Origin: Rhodospirillaceae bacterium MC!
GTDB lineage: Bacteria; Pseudomonadota; Alphaproteobacteria; MC1
Length of the DNA stretch: 64,000 nt
NCBI GenBank assembly: GCA_002632265.1
Contig: NQOV01000014.1
Coordinates: forward strand, 1 to 64,000
Reading direction: 5' to 3'
This document shows positions 1-8,949 of this stretch, in pieces. Under the pieces are notes generated by a model that was given only the letters and a program-made list of their open reading frames with translations, did no database searches and was not told the origin of the DNA. A program made the position numbers and the translations under genes. The stretch's first letter is position 1, and the number at the start of each line of letters is the position of its first letter.

Positions 1-61
1 CATGACCAATTGTACCAATGTTGCAATGAGGTTTATTGCGTTCAAATTTTTCTTTAGACAT
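1..61 (-). CDS. tuf: elongation factor Tu, N-terminal fragment (cut by window edge)
   Basis: The first 20 codons of EF-Tu are visible on the minus strand: a start ATG at 61-59 followed by MSKEKFERNKPHCNIGTIGH, the conserved beginning that leads into the G1 nucleotide-binding loop. The rest lies outside the window. EF-Tu is the GTPase that delivers aminoacyl-tRNA to the ribosome. It sits directly downstream of tRNA-Gly and tRNA-Tyr in the same direction, a tRNA-tuf linkage known from many proteobacteria, so co-transcription with the tRNAs is likely. A stem-loop lies between tRNA-Gly and this start. Confidence 0.93.
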   Translation of the reverse strand, partial: MSKEKFERNKPHCNIGTIGH

Positions 62-97
62 ATTCTAGAAATCCAACTAAAAGTTATAATGAAACAA

Positions 98-130
98 AAA
101 CTCTAAAATAGGAATCTTTTTTTAGAGTTT
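98..130 (-). terminator. stem-loop between tRNA-Gly and tuf (attenuator or processing site)
   Basis: An 11-bp perfect inverted repeat (AAACTCTAAAA at 98-108, TTTTAGAGTTT at 120-130) is followed on the minus strand by a T-rich run, the form of a weak intrinsic terminator. It lies 11 bp downstream of tRNA-Gly and 37 bp upstream of the tuf start. It could end most tRNA transcripts while letting some polymerase into tuf, or help 3' processing of the tRNA. The structure is seen directly; the role is inferred. Confidence 0.5.
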
Positions 131-140
131 AAAAAATATA

Positions 141-214
141 TGGAGCGGGTAACGAGAATCGAACTCGTATCCTCAGCTTGGAAGGCTGATGTTCTACCAC
201 TGTACCATACCCGC
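141..214 (-). tRNA. tRNA-Gly (anticodon TCC)
   Basis: The minus strand folds as a complete 74-nt cloverleaf including an encoded CCA end. The acceptor arm GCGGGTA pairs with TACCCGC, the anticodon loop CTTCCAA carries TCC, and the T-arm has GTTCGATTC. It follows tRNA-Tyr in the same direction and precedes tuf. Confidence 0.95.
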
Positions 215-305
215 AAGATCTAGCAACTTTACACATATAATATAAACAATATATATAAATATATGTAACGTTACTAAACTAATAAGATATTATTAGCTAT
301 ATTAA

Positions 306-390
306 TGGTGGGGAGAATAGGATTCGAACCTATGTAGGCGTAGCCAATGGATTTACAGTCCACCCCTTTTAACCACTCAGGCATCTCCCC
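306..390 (-). tRNA. tRNA-Tyr (anticodon GTA)
   Basis: This is an 85-nt class II tRNA on the minus strand with an encoded CCA. The acceptor GGGGAGA pairs with TCTCCCC, the anticodon loop CTGTAAA carries GTA, a long variable arm is present, and the T-loop is GGTTCGAATCC. It is the first gene of a tRNA-Tyr, tRNA-Gly, tuf series and lies divergent from rlmB. Confidence 0.96.
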
Positions 391-603
391 AAGATATGAT
401 AATATTACAAGATCCAATGCAAGATCTAAAGGAAGTAATATTAAAATAATATACTAAGCCAATAAACAACTTATGATAATAATATAAAATATTATTTATT
501 TCTTGTCAATATAAAAATAAAGTGATATTATAACAAGCAAATTAGAATTCGCTCCGATATTTGCAAATTCTTTTACAATACAGTATTTTAGAAAGATATA
601 ATT

Positions 604-1599
604 ATGAAAAAAAATAAACAAGTAAATTCAAAAAAACTTAATTCTAAAGTGAATTCTAAAACGAATACTAAGGAAAATTCTAAGAAAAATCAAAAATCGA
701 GCGGTAAATCTCTTAAAAAGGATTCTAAAAAAGATTTCAATTCCAAGCCAAAATCCAACTTGCGAAAGTGGAGTCATAAAAACACGCCAAAAAGTGATAT
801 TATCATAAAAGATAAAGAAGTTATCAAGACGCCCATAAGTAAAATTACGATTCCTAGCGAGAATCTCATATATGGACGTCATGCGTCTCTTGCGTGCATG
901 AAGAATGCCAATAGAGTATTGAATCATATATATATAACCCAATCTTTTATCGATAAACATCATGAAGAGTTCGACGCTATCATACATGAGCAAATGATCA
1001 ATGAGAATATTATAAAAGTTGTAACTCGTAACGATATCAACCATACAATAGGCGAAGATTCGGTGCATAATGGGATCATGTGTGATGTTAAGCCATTGTT
1101 AGAGCTTGATATTTCCGATCTGATTATCAAATCGAAACTCACAGATAATTACGCCATTGCCATATTAGATGAGGCCATGGATCCCCATAATATTGGGGCT
1201 ATATTGCGATCGGCCTCGGCTTTCGGCATTAAAGGAGTGCTTATGCCGAAACGAAATTCGCCCACCAATACCGCCACCCTTGCCAAGTCTGCAAGTGGAG
1301 CTTTGGAAGTTGTCGACGTTATCCGCATAGGTAACATGAAAAACACGCTCGAACAGTTAAAGGAAAATAATTTTTGGATCATAGGACTTTCAGCAGGCGA
1401 CCATTCCACATCCTTAAAAGATACCCGTCTTGATGGCAAGATCGCTTTTGTCTTTGGTGCCGAAGGTAAAGGCCTGCGAGACCTTACAGAAAAAAACTGC
1501 GATACAATCTCCCACATTCCCATTAATAGATCCATGGAAAGCCTAAACCTCTCAAACGCCGCTGCCGTTACGTTCTATGAATGGTATACTAGATCTTAG
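604..1599 (+). CDS. rlmB: 23S rRNA (guanosine-2'-O-)-methyltransferase, SpoU/TrmH family
   Basis: SPOUT-class RNA methyltransferase that uses S-adenosylmethionine to 2'-O-methylate rRNA, by family the 23S guanosine of the P-loop region (G2251 in E. coli). Residues 87-165 form the SpoU substrate-binding domain (NLIYGRHAS). The catalytic domain shows all three SpoU motifs: DPHNIGAILRSA at 193-204, FGAEGKGLR at 284-292, and IPINRSMESLNLSNAAAV at 305-322. The first 60 or so residues are a Lys/Ser/Asn-rich tail, common in alphaproteobacterial members and probably disordered. At 331 aa it is longer than E. coli RlmB because of this tail. It is divergent from tRNA-Tyr. The assignment as RlmB rather than another SpoU enzyme rests on the domain pair and on its place beside the tRNA-tuf group. 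Confidence 0.88.
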   Translation: MKKNKQVNSKKLNSKVNSKTNTKENSKKNQKSSGKSLKKDSKKDFNSKPKSNLRKWSHKNTPKSDIIIKDKEVIKTPISKITIPSENLIYGRHASLACMKNANRVLNHIYITQSFIDKHHEEFDAIIHEQMINENIIKVVTRNDINHTIGEDSVHNGIMCDVKPLLELDISDLIIKSKLTDNYAIAILDEAMDPHNIGAILRSASAFGIKGVLMPKRNSPTNTATLAKSASGALEVVDVIRIGNMKNTLEQLKENNFWIIGLSAGDHSTSLKDTRLDGKIAFVFGAEGKGLRDLTEKNCDTISHIPINRSMESLNLSNAAAVTFYEWYTRS

Positions 1600-1632
1600 C
1601 TATAAAATGGCCTGCTTACATATGGCTTGTTC

Positions 1633-1752
1633 TCTTGACAGGCGGTTACACTTTTTAGGCGGAAGTCTTGACAGGCAGTTACACGTTTGGGCGGAAGTCT
1701 TGACAGGTGGTTGTCTACTCGAGCGGAAGTCTTGACAGGCGTAGACGGTCAG
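1633..1752 (+). repeat. 32-33 bp tandem repeat array, locus 1 (about 3.5 units)
   Basis: Units begin TCTTGACAGG and end GCGGAAG. Unit 1 is 1633-1665 (33 bp), unit 2 is 1666-1697 (32 bp), unit 3 is 1698-1729 (32 bp), and a partial unit follows from 1730. The middle of each unit varies. The same unit, about 24 of 33 positions alike, recurs in inverted orientation in the large array at 17921-18415. In both places the array is followed, in its own orientation, by a short spacer sharing TTTTATATTCT and then a GGCC-core hairpin. Confidence 0.85.
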
Positions 1753-1800
1753 AACACAACACTGTTATTACATAACGCTATATTTTATATTCTCTTTGTC

Positions 1801-1849
1801 TTTATTTGTTTGTGCTGGCCTACTATTTAGGCCAGCACAAACAAATAAA
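1801..1849. repeat. perfect 22-bp hairpin with GCTGGCCTA core, copy P1
   Basis: The left arm at 1801-1822 and right arm at 1828-1849 are exact reverse complements with a 5-nt loop. The inner part GCTGGCCTA / TAGGCCAGC is shared with copies P2 (17799-17849) and P3 (37877-37927), while the outer part (TTTATTTGTTTGT here) is specific to this copy. It lies between convergent genes. It might act as a two-way transcription stop or 3'-end stabiliser, but no clear T-tract follows the stem. Confidence 0.85.
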
Positions 1850-2079
1850 CAAACAAATACAAATGATAAACACAGTGGATTCTAAATAAAAATGGTCAGA
1901 TATAAAATCATGTATATATTTTCACAAGAAAATTAAATTGTTATAAGAACTAGTAACCACTTAATAAATATACGAGCGAACAAGCTTTGTTCAGCTCGTC
2001 TGGGAAGAGCGTAAAATATAGCCTAAAGTGTGGTAAAGTTCTGATTTAAGGTTATATCTTACGATCGTTTTCACGGCAC

Positions 2080-2895
2080 TTAAATTATTAAAAAGGTTAT
2101 GCCTGCGATTAGTGGGCTGATAAACAAGCCAATACCGAGTATGATAAAATAGTGAAGTACGTATCTGTTAGAATCCGTTTGCATGCGAGAGATTCGCATA
2201 TAACCGACACCAACATAAAGTATAACTAATACAATTAAATAAGATATTTCGGACATGAAGTGTTTTGCATGGAATAGGATATCGTATAAGGATGGTTTCG
2301 CAAAGTCAGCAGGTAGGATATGTTTCCATATGTGAAAGCCAATATTAACACAGGTAGGACCGCCGAAGATAAACAAGAGAATCAGTTTTTTAAAGGTAGA
2401 TATATTAATTAAAAAGACAACCAAAAGAATCTCCCATACAATTAACAGCCAAGAGTAAGGGTGAGAAAAGGAAGTGATTATGGATTTTAACAACATATAT
2501 GTATGGTGAAAGCCGTCAAAAATCAGTATGGGGATTAAGCTAAAAACAAGACAGGCGATAATAATTGAAAATGGTATGGCAAAAATCAGCAGGGATTTTT
2601 TTAGGCTGGAAATGGGATATGACAAGAAATATTCTTTATTTCTCATATACTGTCTTACGTATAAAATCGGCAGTAAGAAAAATAAAAAAACTGAAGTACA
2701 AATATTGAGAATCACTAAGAGAATCCCCAGTGTTCCCCATGTTCCAGTTATGCTAAAATTTGATATGCCTTGACTATAAAAAACATTACGATAATAAATA
2801 GCGTCCAGTGCTTGCGAACTAAGTACTAATACTACAAGCGTAATTAGTATATTTTTTATTCTTATTAATTCTGATAGATATAATTTAAAAAACAT
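2080..2895 (-). CDS. ABC-2 type transporter permease
   Basis: Integral membrane protein of about 271 aa with roughly six hydrophobic segments and no recognised catalytic motif. It is the membrane partner of the ABC ATPase whose stop codon (2899-2897) lies 1 bp upstream of this start. I chose ATG 2895 because AAGGAGG at 2902-2908 is well placed for it. A longer reading from 2922 overlaps the ATPase and has no such site. The pair forms a small two-gene operon; the substrate cannot be told from sequence. Such pairs often export peptides, lipids or drugs. Confidence 0.75.
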   Translation of the reverse strand: MFFKLYLSELIRIKNILITLVVLVLSSQALDAIYYRNVFYSQGISNFSITGTWGTLGILLVILNICTSVFLFFLLPILYVRQYMRNKEYFLSYPISSLKKSLLIFAIPFSIIIACLVFSLIPILIFDGFHHTYMLLKSIITSFSHPYSWLLIVWEILLVVFLINISTFKKLILLFIFGGPTCVNIGFHIWKHILPADFAKPSLYDILFHAKHFMSEISYLIVLVILYVGVGYMRISRMQTDSNRYVLHYFIILGIGLFISPLIAGITFLII

Positions 2896-2896
2896 T

Positions 2897-3808
2897 TTAA
2901 GCCTCCTTAGTGAATGTATCAATAGGTGTATCGTGATTATTTGAGAGATAATTATCTAAAGTTTTATTATACATCAAGTACATTAAATATAAAGCTTGGA
3001 TATTAATTTTGTTGTCCACCTTTACCTCTTTAGGAAGTTTGGCAATAATAATTCTATCGGAATTAATATGAGATTGTTGGATAATTTCTAAATCATCAAT
3101 GGGGCAGACATTCTCTAACATACCAGAATTAAGAATATTTTTTTCATAATCTATGATGTAATTTTCTTCTAAATATTTTAAATTTAGTACAGGCGAATAA
3201 AGATTCACCCCTAAAATTGTAATGGCATTAAAGGATTGGGGGATATCCAACAAATGATGAGTGGAAACCAACACGATTTTATCTTTCTTTTTGTTGGTTT
3301 CTTCTAAAATATTGTAAAATAATACTTGATTTTGAATATCCAAGCCGTTTATGGGTTCGTCCAACAAGAGAACTTTCGCATCACTATAAAAGGCAAGTAA
3401 TAGGAAAAATAGTTTGTTCTGCCCTGTAGATAAGAATTTAACATCGGTAGTTAAATTAATATTAGCTTGAGTTAAATAGCTTGATATTTTTTCCACATCC
3501 AAGCCGAAAGCCTGTTGATGAAGTTTTAAATACTGATTAATGGGTATTTGATATTTTTCAGGTGTTTCAGCCACATAGCGGATGTTTTTCAAGCTTTCGA
3601 CTGTTCGCTTTTGTACATCTTGCTCATTTATGCTAATTGTTCCACTATCGAGAAAGTTTAAGCCTGCGATTAACTTCAACATGGTTGTTTTACCAATACC
3701 ATTTTGCCCTAAAAGTAGACTGGTTGTGCCTGGATAAAAATCTAAGGATAGATTGTTTATTATGTTTTTCTTTCCATAGGAAAAAGTAGCATTTTTTAAA
3801 TTAAGCAT
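2897..3808 (-). CDS. ABC transporter ATP-binding protein
   Basis: ATPase subunit (303 aa) that powers the adjoining ABC-2 permease. The Walker A loop is GQNGIGKTT at 34-42, the Walker B VLLLDEP at 146-152, the H-loop STHH near 182-185, and the signature is LSTGQ at 126-130 instead of the usual LSGGQ. A C-terminal part of about 90 residues past the nucleotide-binding fold is unassigned. The start is supported by AAGGAG upstream. It is co-transcribed with the permease gene. Confidence 0.88.
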   Translation of the reverse strand: MLNLKNATFSYGKKNIINNLSLDFYPGTTSLLLGQNGIGKTTMLKLIAGLNFLDSGTISINEQDVQKRTVESLKNIRYVAETPEKYQIPINQYLKLHQQAFGLDVEKISSYLTQANINLTTDVKFLSTGQNKLFFLLLAFYSDAKVLLLDEPINGLDIQNQVLFYNILEETNKKKDKIVLVSTHHLLDIPQSFNAITILGVNLYSPVLNLKYLEENYIIDYEKNILNSGMLENVCPIDDLEIIQQSHINSDRIIIAKLPKEVKVDNKINIQALYLMYLMYNKTLDNYLSNNHDTPIDTFTKEA

Positions 3809-3911
3809 TCCTGTACTCCTTTATCACATATTAATAAATAAATAAATAAATTAATAAATTAACGATGTGTAAATATAACATAATAATTATTATTTTACTA
3901 GAACTAAATAA

Positions 3912-6863
3912 CTATTTCTTCTTAACCCCTTTCCCTTTAGTTACTACAAATGATATATTTTTCTTAACTAATAATGATTTAGCTAACTTATTCATATCAT
4001 CTGCGGTAGCGTTCATTACTGTATTATGGACTTTTTCTGCAGAATATAAAGCATTGAATTTTCTATAATCGATACTTTGTAGAACCGCAAGCCAATACAT
4101 ATTATTTTGATATATTAAACTATGAGATACTTGGATAGGATGTTTAAATAAAGCCACTTCTTTTTCTGTAACTCCGTTCTTTTTAATATCGTCAAGAATG
4201 GATAATAAAGCTTTTTTCACGTTGTTAACTTCGGCGATTCTAGTACTAATAACTAAGGCAATATAACCATAATTTGGCTGATTGTAGCTAGCATGAGTTA
4301 AAGCATATGGAGAATATGAAAGTTGAAGACGCTCTCTGATTTCAGCTCTTAAGCGATCATTTAAAATAGAAGAGAAATAGGTAGCAAAGGCCATTTGCTT
4401 ATCTCGTTCGCTATAGCTGGAATCAGTTCGCAAGTTATTATTTTCTTGCCCTGGAATGGGAATGTAAACGGTTACATTCGCCTTATTTGACGGATCTTGC
4501 GAGGAAATATTTAAAGTTTTACCTTTTGTTAGAACATATTTAGGATAAGATGTTTTAAATTTATCTTGCGGATTCTTGTTAATTTCTGGAATGGAAACCA
4601 CATATTGAGCCAATAAATCGCTTATTTCTTTTTGCTCAAAATCCCCTACTACGGTAATTGAAGTTGATCCCTTTATGGTATTTTTCATTAATTGCTCAAG
4701 ACCTGCAAACTTAATATTTTTAGATTCGTTATAAGTTAACGGCTTTGGAATATCTGGACCATTTACGAATTTGAATGATTTATAAGCTTGCGATGAATCA
4801 AGTCTTGTATCCATTAATGGTAAATCCTGTTTTAAGGATGTTTGATACTTATCAAAGACAGATTCCATTAACTTCGGATCTTTGATTTTTGTATATAGCA
4901 TTTGGAATGCGAGTTTAAGATCTTTTTTTCTTGTAACCATAACGATGTTCAAGCCGTTATTTTCAATACTAGAACTAATTGAGAATTCATTACCGCTAAA
5001 GTTCTGATTAATTTTAGTTGGGCTAAACTTACCAATACCTGATGAATTATATACATGAGTGGCGATTTGTGCTTTATAGTAATCAGCTCCCTTATATTGA
5101 GATAAACCTTTACCGATTTTTAAGGCTACAATAATTTGATCTTTTTTATTTTGTGTAGCTTTGAAGTGGGCTACAGTGCCATTATTGAAAGTTACATCTT
5201 TATAGTTATATTTTTCGTTAAAACCTGTTTTATCTACAGTGCTTTTGATCTCAACAGCTTTAGGAGTTTCCAAATATGGGAATTTATTATCTGTTTGTTC
5301 TACAAGAGGTTTTTCAACTTTTACTTTTTGCAGTTTTGTCCATTCATCGCTTATGGCTTTATTGCCACCTTGCACATTAATATTACCAGTATAGACCACA
5401 TATCTATTATTTGTGTTCCATGCTTTTTTGAATGTTTTGTTAAGATCATCAAGAGTGCTTTCTTTGAAGACTTTAACGAATATATCCTTAATCTGTTGTG
5501 GATCTTTAGGAACAAGATTTGTATTAAGACTAGTTAAGAACTGCGAGATTAACATTTCATTGGATGTTGTTTTTTCCTTTTGCACAGCGTCATTAACTTG
5601 TAAAGTAAATGCTTTTTTAGCCGAATCGAATTCTGCTTGAGTGAAACCATATTCTAAGGCTTGTTCTAGATTCTTATGGGTATATGCAAGAATATCTTTC
5701 CAATTGGCCGTAGTGTTAACCGTTGCCACCAACTCGGTAGTAGGAGTAAATTGCGGAGTAACATCATAGTTAAGATTCAGATACGGAGATTTTTTTTCTT
5801 CTATCTGTTGTTGTATACGCATTTGATAAATGTAACCTGCAACACTATTTAAGATAGTATCTTTTTTATTATTATAAGTATCATTTAAGAATCTACGAGA
5901 GCGTAAAGTACTCACAATTAACCTAGGAGCGGTGGTTTTATCTTTATAGTAAAGAGTATGTAAGCCTTTAGTTTTTAGATCGCCCCAATAGGGTAAAGTA
6001 CGTGGCTTACCCACTGCTTTAAGATCAGAGAATTTTTCTTCGATCTGTTTTTTTACTGCTTGCGGATCAATATCACCAACAACTAGAATAATTTCGTTTT
6101 TCGGTCTGTACCAAGCATGGTATAGATCTGTTAAGGTCTTTTTAGTGGCGTGTAGAACTACATCTTTACTACCGATTGGCATTTCTGTATATTTTGTTCC
6201 ACCATATATGTGATTTGTATAGGCTTGGATTAGTCTAAACATTGGAGTATCTCTTAGGGTTTTTTCGTGCAATACCACTTGACGCTCGGAATCGATTTCC
6301 TTTTGCGATAATAAGGCACGCCCAGAGAAATCAGATAAAATATCCAAACCCTTGTCGATTTTATCGGACTTTAATTTCAGTTGATAAGCGGTTGTTGTTC
6401 TTGATGTAAAGGCGTTACTATCGCCACCGAATGTCATGCCGTTTTCTTGGAAAAAGCCAATTAAAGATCCCGCAGGGAAGTTTTTCGTGCCGTTGAAAGC
6501 CATGTGTTCCAACAGGTGCATTAAGCCACGTTCATTAGGACGTTCCACTAAAGATCCCGCTTGGACATCGAGCCAAGCACTTACACTACCTTTAGGATTC
6601 TGATGTTTTAAGATCACATAACGCATACCATTTGCCAAACGTCCCTTAAGGATATCAGCTCTTGGTTTATAATCTGCTCCACGTTCTGTCGCCCACTTAC
6701 CGTCTATCCATGAGCCTTCTGGGATTGATTTATCTAAAAGAATCATATCTTTAACATTGGATGTTGAAGATCCATTATTTTTATTCATGGGAATAATTTG
6801 AGATACAATACCTGCTAAACCAAAGCCAACCGCACAACCTATTACAATAGTTTTAAGTTTCAT
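3912..6863 (-). CDS. M16 family zinc metallopeptidase (pitrilysin/insulinase type)
   Basis: This 983-aa protein carries the inverted zinc motif HLLEH at residues 116-120, which with a glutamate about 75 residues on forms the M16 active site. Two M16 halves are present: an active N-terminal half and a C-terminal half without HxxEH that helps shape the chamber, as in full-length periplasmic M16 enzymes of Gram-negative bacteria. The N terminus (residues 1-25) is a hydrophobic signal peptide or anchor, so a periplasmic location is expected. The start at 6863 has AAGGA upstream. It stands alone, with gaps of about 100 bp either side. It likely degrades peptides or misfolded envelope fragments. 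Confidence 0.9.
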   Translation of the reverse strand: MKLKTIVIGCAVGFGLAGIVSQIIPMNKNNGSSTSNVKDMILLDKSIPEGSWIDGKWATERGADYKPRADILKGRLANGMRYVILKHQNPKGSVSAWLDVQAGSLVERPNERGLMHLLEHMAFNGTKNFPAGSLIGFFQENGMTFGGDSNAFTSRTTTAYQLKLKSDKIDKGLDILSDFSGRALLSQKEIDSERQVVLHEKTLRDTPMFRLIQAYTNHIYGGTKYTEMPIGSKDVVLHATKKTLTDLYHAWYRPKNEIILVVGDIDPQAVKKQIEEKFSDLKAVGKPRTLPYWGDLKTKGLHTLYYKDKTTAPRLIVSTLRSRRFLNDTYNNKKDTILNSVAGYIYQMRIQQQIEEKKSPYLNLNYDVTPQFTPTTELVATVNTTANWKDILAYTHKNLEQALEYGFTQAEFDSAKKAFTLQVNDAVQKEKTTSNEMLISQFLTSLNTNLVPKDPQQIKDIFVKVFKESTLDDLNKTFKKAWNTNNRYVVYTGNINVQGGNKAISDEWTKLQKVKVEKPLVEQTDNKFPYLETPKAVEIKSTVDKTGFNEKYNYKDVTFNNGTVAHFKATQNKKDQIIVALKIGKGLSQYKGADYYKAQIATHVYNSSGIGKFSPTKINQNFSGNEFSISSSIENNGLNIVMVTRKKDLKLAFQMLYTKIKDPKLMESVFDKYQTSLKQDLPLMDTRLDSSQAYKSFKFVNGPDIPKPLTYNESKNIKFAGLEQLMKNTIKGSTSITVVGDFEQKEISDLLAQYVVSIPEINKNPQDKFKTSYPKYVLTKGKTLNISSQDPSNKANVTVYIPIPGQENNNLRTDSSYSERDKQMAFATYFSSILNDRLRAEIRERLQLSYSPYALTHASYNQPNYGYIALVISTRIAEVNNVKKALLSILDDIKKNGVTEKEVALFKHPIQVSHSLIYQNNMYWLAVLQSIDYRKFNALYSAEKVHNTVMNATADDMNKLAKSLLVKKNISFVVTKGKGVKKK

Positions 6864-6993
6864 GGAACAATCCTTTATTTATACAATTTGAATTTTTCAT
6901 TAATACCAATATTGTATATTAAACCATTAAAATAGTCAAGGAATATCTTAAGTTATTTTTAATTTTTTAGATTTAAGAGTATGAAATTTAAGA

Positions 6994-7806
6994 TTAATCG
7001 ATAATTACTTGCATACCGTCGTAAGCTGGTTTGACGTTATCAGGTGTTATATTGTCCACATCTTGATAATCTAAGCCACAACTCATATGAGTGATAATAA
7101 CTTCCTTAGGATGTAATTTATTCACAAGATCCATGACCTTATCAAGGGATAAATGGGTGTGATGTGGACGTTTACTAATGCAACCGATAACCCATAGATC
7201 CAGATTTTGCAAATGCTGAAAGGCGAATTCTTCATCTATAAAGTGAATTAGATCTGTAGTATAGGCGATTTTTTTATTGAAGACGTATCCTGTATTAAGA
7301 AAATCGACAGCAGGCTCGCCATATTTCCCATGGGACATTTGTAAAGGCATGATATTTATACCGCCAATGGCGAATTCCTTATTCTGTTCCACAAGGTGAG
7401 ATTCTACCCAAGGTTTATAAATGTTCGTTCCGTCATTTTTTAAGGGAGTTAACACATAAGAAAAGCGTTCTTTTATGCAGGTAAGGACTTCTTGCGGAGC
7501 GTATAGATCGATTTTGCTTTTCATCATACGGTTAATACCACGTAAATCATCGATACCATGCAAATGATCCGCATGGGGATGGGTATAAAGTACGGAATTT
7601 ATTCTTCTGATATCACAAGCAATCATTTGTTGGTACAAATCTGGCGATGTATCGATTAAAATTGAGTGTTCTGATGTTTCAATTAAGGCGGAACAGCGTG
7701 TTCTTCTATTTTTTGGGTTAAGGGGATCTAACACGCCCCAATTATTTCCGATAGCTGGCGAACCTGTTGATGATCCCGATCCTAAAATAGTTAATTTTAA
7801 ACTCAT
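6994..7806 (-). CDS. MBL-fold metallohydrolase, PhnP-like
   Basis: A 270-aa metallo-beta-lactamase-fold hydrolase. The opening LGSGSSTGSPAIGNNWG and the metal motif THPHADH near 75-81 (HxHxDH) match the PhnP/cyclic phosphodiesterase branch, with further histidines at MSHGKYG and THMSCGL. In alphaproteobacteria a gene of this kind regularly follows tatD and metG, as here (44-bp gap to tatD). The natural substrate in this context is not established; cyclic phosphate esters are likely by family. Confidence 0.85.
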   Translation of the reverse strand: MSLKLTILGSGSSTGSPAIGNNWGVLDPLNPKNRRTRCSALIETSEHSILIDTSPDLYQQMIACDIRRINSVLYTHPHADHLHGIDDLRGINRMMKSKIDLYAPQEVLTCIKERFSYVLTPLKNDGTNIYKPWVESHLVEQNKEFAIGGINIMPLQMSHGKYGEPAVDFLNTGYVFNKKIAYTTDLIHFIDEEFAFQHLQNLDLWVIGCISKRPHHTHLSLDKVMDLVNKLHPKEVIITHMSCGLDYQDVDNITPDNVKPAYDGMQVIID

Positions 7807-7849
7807 TTTTTCACACCCTGTTTAAAGTATTAAGATAATAACTATTATA

Positions 7850-8644
7850 CTACGGTCTTGTGGCTTTGTCAAATAGTCTAAAGAAATTATTTGTTGTTAC
7901 TTCGGCTATCTCTTCAAAAGACATATCTCGCAAAGTGGCAATACAACTGGCTGTATGATAGGTATAAGCGGGCAAATTCGTTTCGCCACGGAATGGTTTA
8001 GGAGCTAAAAAAGGAGCGTCTGTTTCCACTAATAGGCGATCAAGTGGGATATCTTTTACTACTTTTGCCAGTTTTTTAGCATTTTTAAAGGTAACGATTC
8101 CTGATATGGAAATATACATGCCTAACTTCACGGCCTCTTCCATGAATTCCCTTGAGGCGGTAAAGCAATGAATTACGCCTTTAAATGGAGCTATTTCGTG
8201 TTCTTCTTTGAGTACTTGCAAGGTTTCTTCTTCGGCTTCTCTGGTGTGAACTATCACAGGAAGATCAAGCTTGCGAGCTGATTGTATATGGATTCTAAAA
8301 GCTTCCATTTGTTTTTCTTTATTAAATCCCTCATGAAAGAAATCCAAACCGCTTTCGCCGATAGCTATGATCTTTTTACTACCATTTTGAACTCTTGTTG
8401 TGATCTCTTCTACCGATATATCATCGGCCCCACCGTTGGATTCTAAAGGATGAGTACCGATACTCATGAATATATGATCATAGGGAGCGGTAAGCTCTTC
8501 GACCTTATCCCATTGTTCTTTTGTTGTGGTTACTGATAACATCGTATCTACGTTGTTTTCTTTGGCTGTGGTTAGAATCTCGCTAAGTTCGATATTCTCT
8601 TTTATAACTGTATCTAAATGACAATGACTATCTACTAAGCCCAT
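7850..8644 (-). CDS. tatD: TatD family metal-dependent hydrolase (DNase)
   Basis: A 264-aa TIM-barrel hydrolase. DSHCHLD at the N terminus gives the first metal histidines, GESGLDF supplies the conserved Glu, PVIVHTREAEEE and GVIHCFTASREF give the later ligands, and LVETDAPFLAPKPFRG is the TatD C-terminal signature. TatD proteins have 3'-5' DNase activity and contribute to DNA repair and quality control. It lies between metG (305-bp gap upstream) and the MBL hydrolase gene. Confidence 0.92.
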   Translation of the reverse strand: MGLVDSHCHLDTVIKENIELSEILTTAKENNVDTMLSVTTTKEQWDKVEELTAPYDHIFMSIGTHPLESNGGADDISVEEITTRVQNGSKKIIAIGESGLDFFHEGFNKEKQMEAFRIHIQSARKLDLPVIVHTREAEEETLQVLKEEHEIAPFKGVIHCFTASREFMEEAVKLGMYISISGIVTFKNAKKLAKVVKDIPLDRLLVETDAPFLAPKPFRGETNLPAYTYHTASCIATLRDMSFEEIAEVTTNNFFRLFDKATRP

Positions 8645-8949
8645 GGGAATACCTCACTTAAGTTTAGGGTTTTTATAGATATTAATATAAATTATATTAA
8701 GAAAATTGTAAAGGTTTTTAATATGTTACCAATTGGTATATTTTTACAGTATCTAAAAATAATGATGTATAACAATACTTTATTTAAAAATTTATCATAA
8801 ATTAAAATACAAATAACTTAAGAGAATCTTAAAATAAAAATAAAGAATCTAGATTTAATATGGAAAAAATACAAATAATATATTACTCATGGGATAAAAT
8901 AGCTTTTATATGTATATTTACAATGGTAACATAAAAAATAATATCCTTT
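8645..8949. other. 305-bp AT-rich gap between tatD and metG
   Basis: No gene is seen. It should contain the tatD promoter. It has a small palindrome ACCAATTGGT near 8729-8738 and a distant 10-bp inverted pair (TATGTTACCA near 8722, TGGTAACATA near 8924). Neither has a clear role. Confidence 0.5.

Larger units (their letters stand above)
1600..2079. other. convergent intergenic region holding repeat locus 1
   Basis: This gap between the ends of rlmB and the ABC permease has no credible gene. It holds a 32-33 bp tandem array (1633-1752), a perfect 22-bp hairpin (1801-1849) and a further stem-loop at 1972-1999, where ACGAGC/GCTCGT and GAACAA/TTGTTC pair around a 3-nt loop with one bulge. The last could be a terminator for the minus-strand ABC operon, but no T-tract follows it. 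Confidence 0.7.

Noticed and set aside
1801-1849. Ordinary Rho-independent terminator as full explanation of hairpin P1
   Set aside because: The stem is followed by A-rich rather than T-rich sequence on the plus strand, and the shared GGCC core with arrays at three loci asks for more than termination. A terminating role is still possible.
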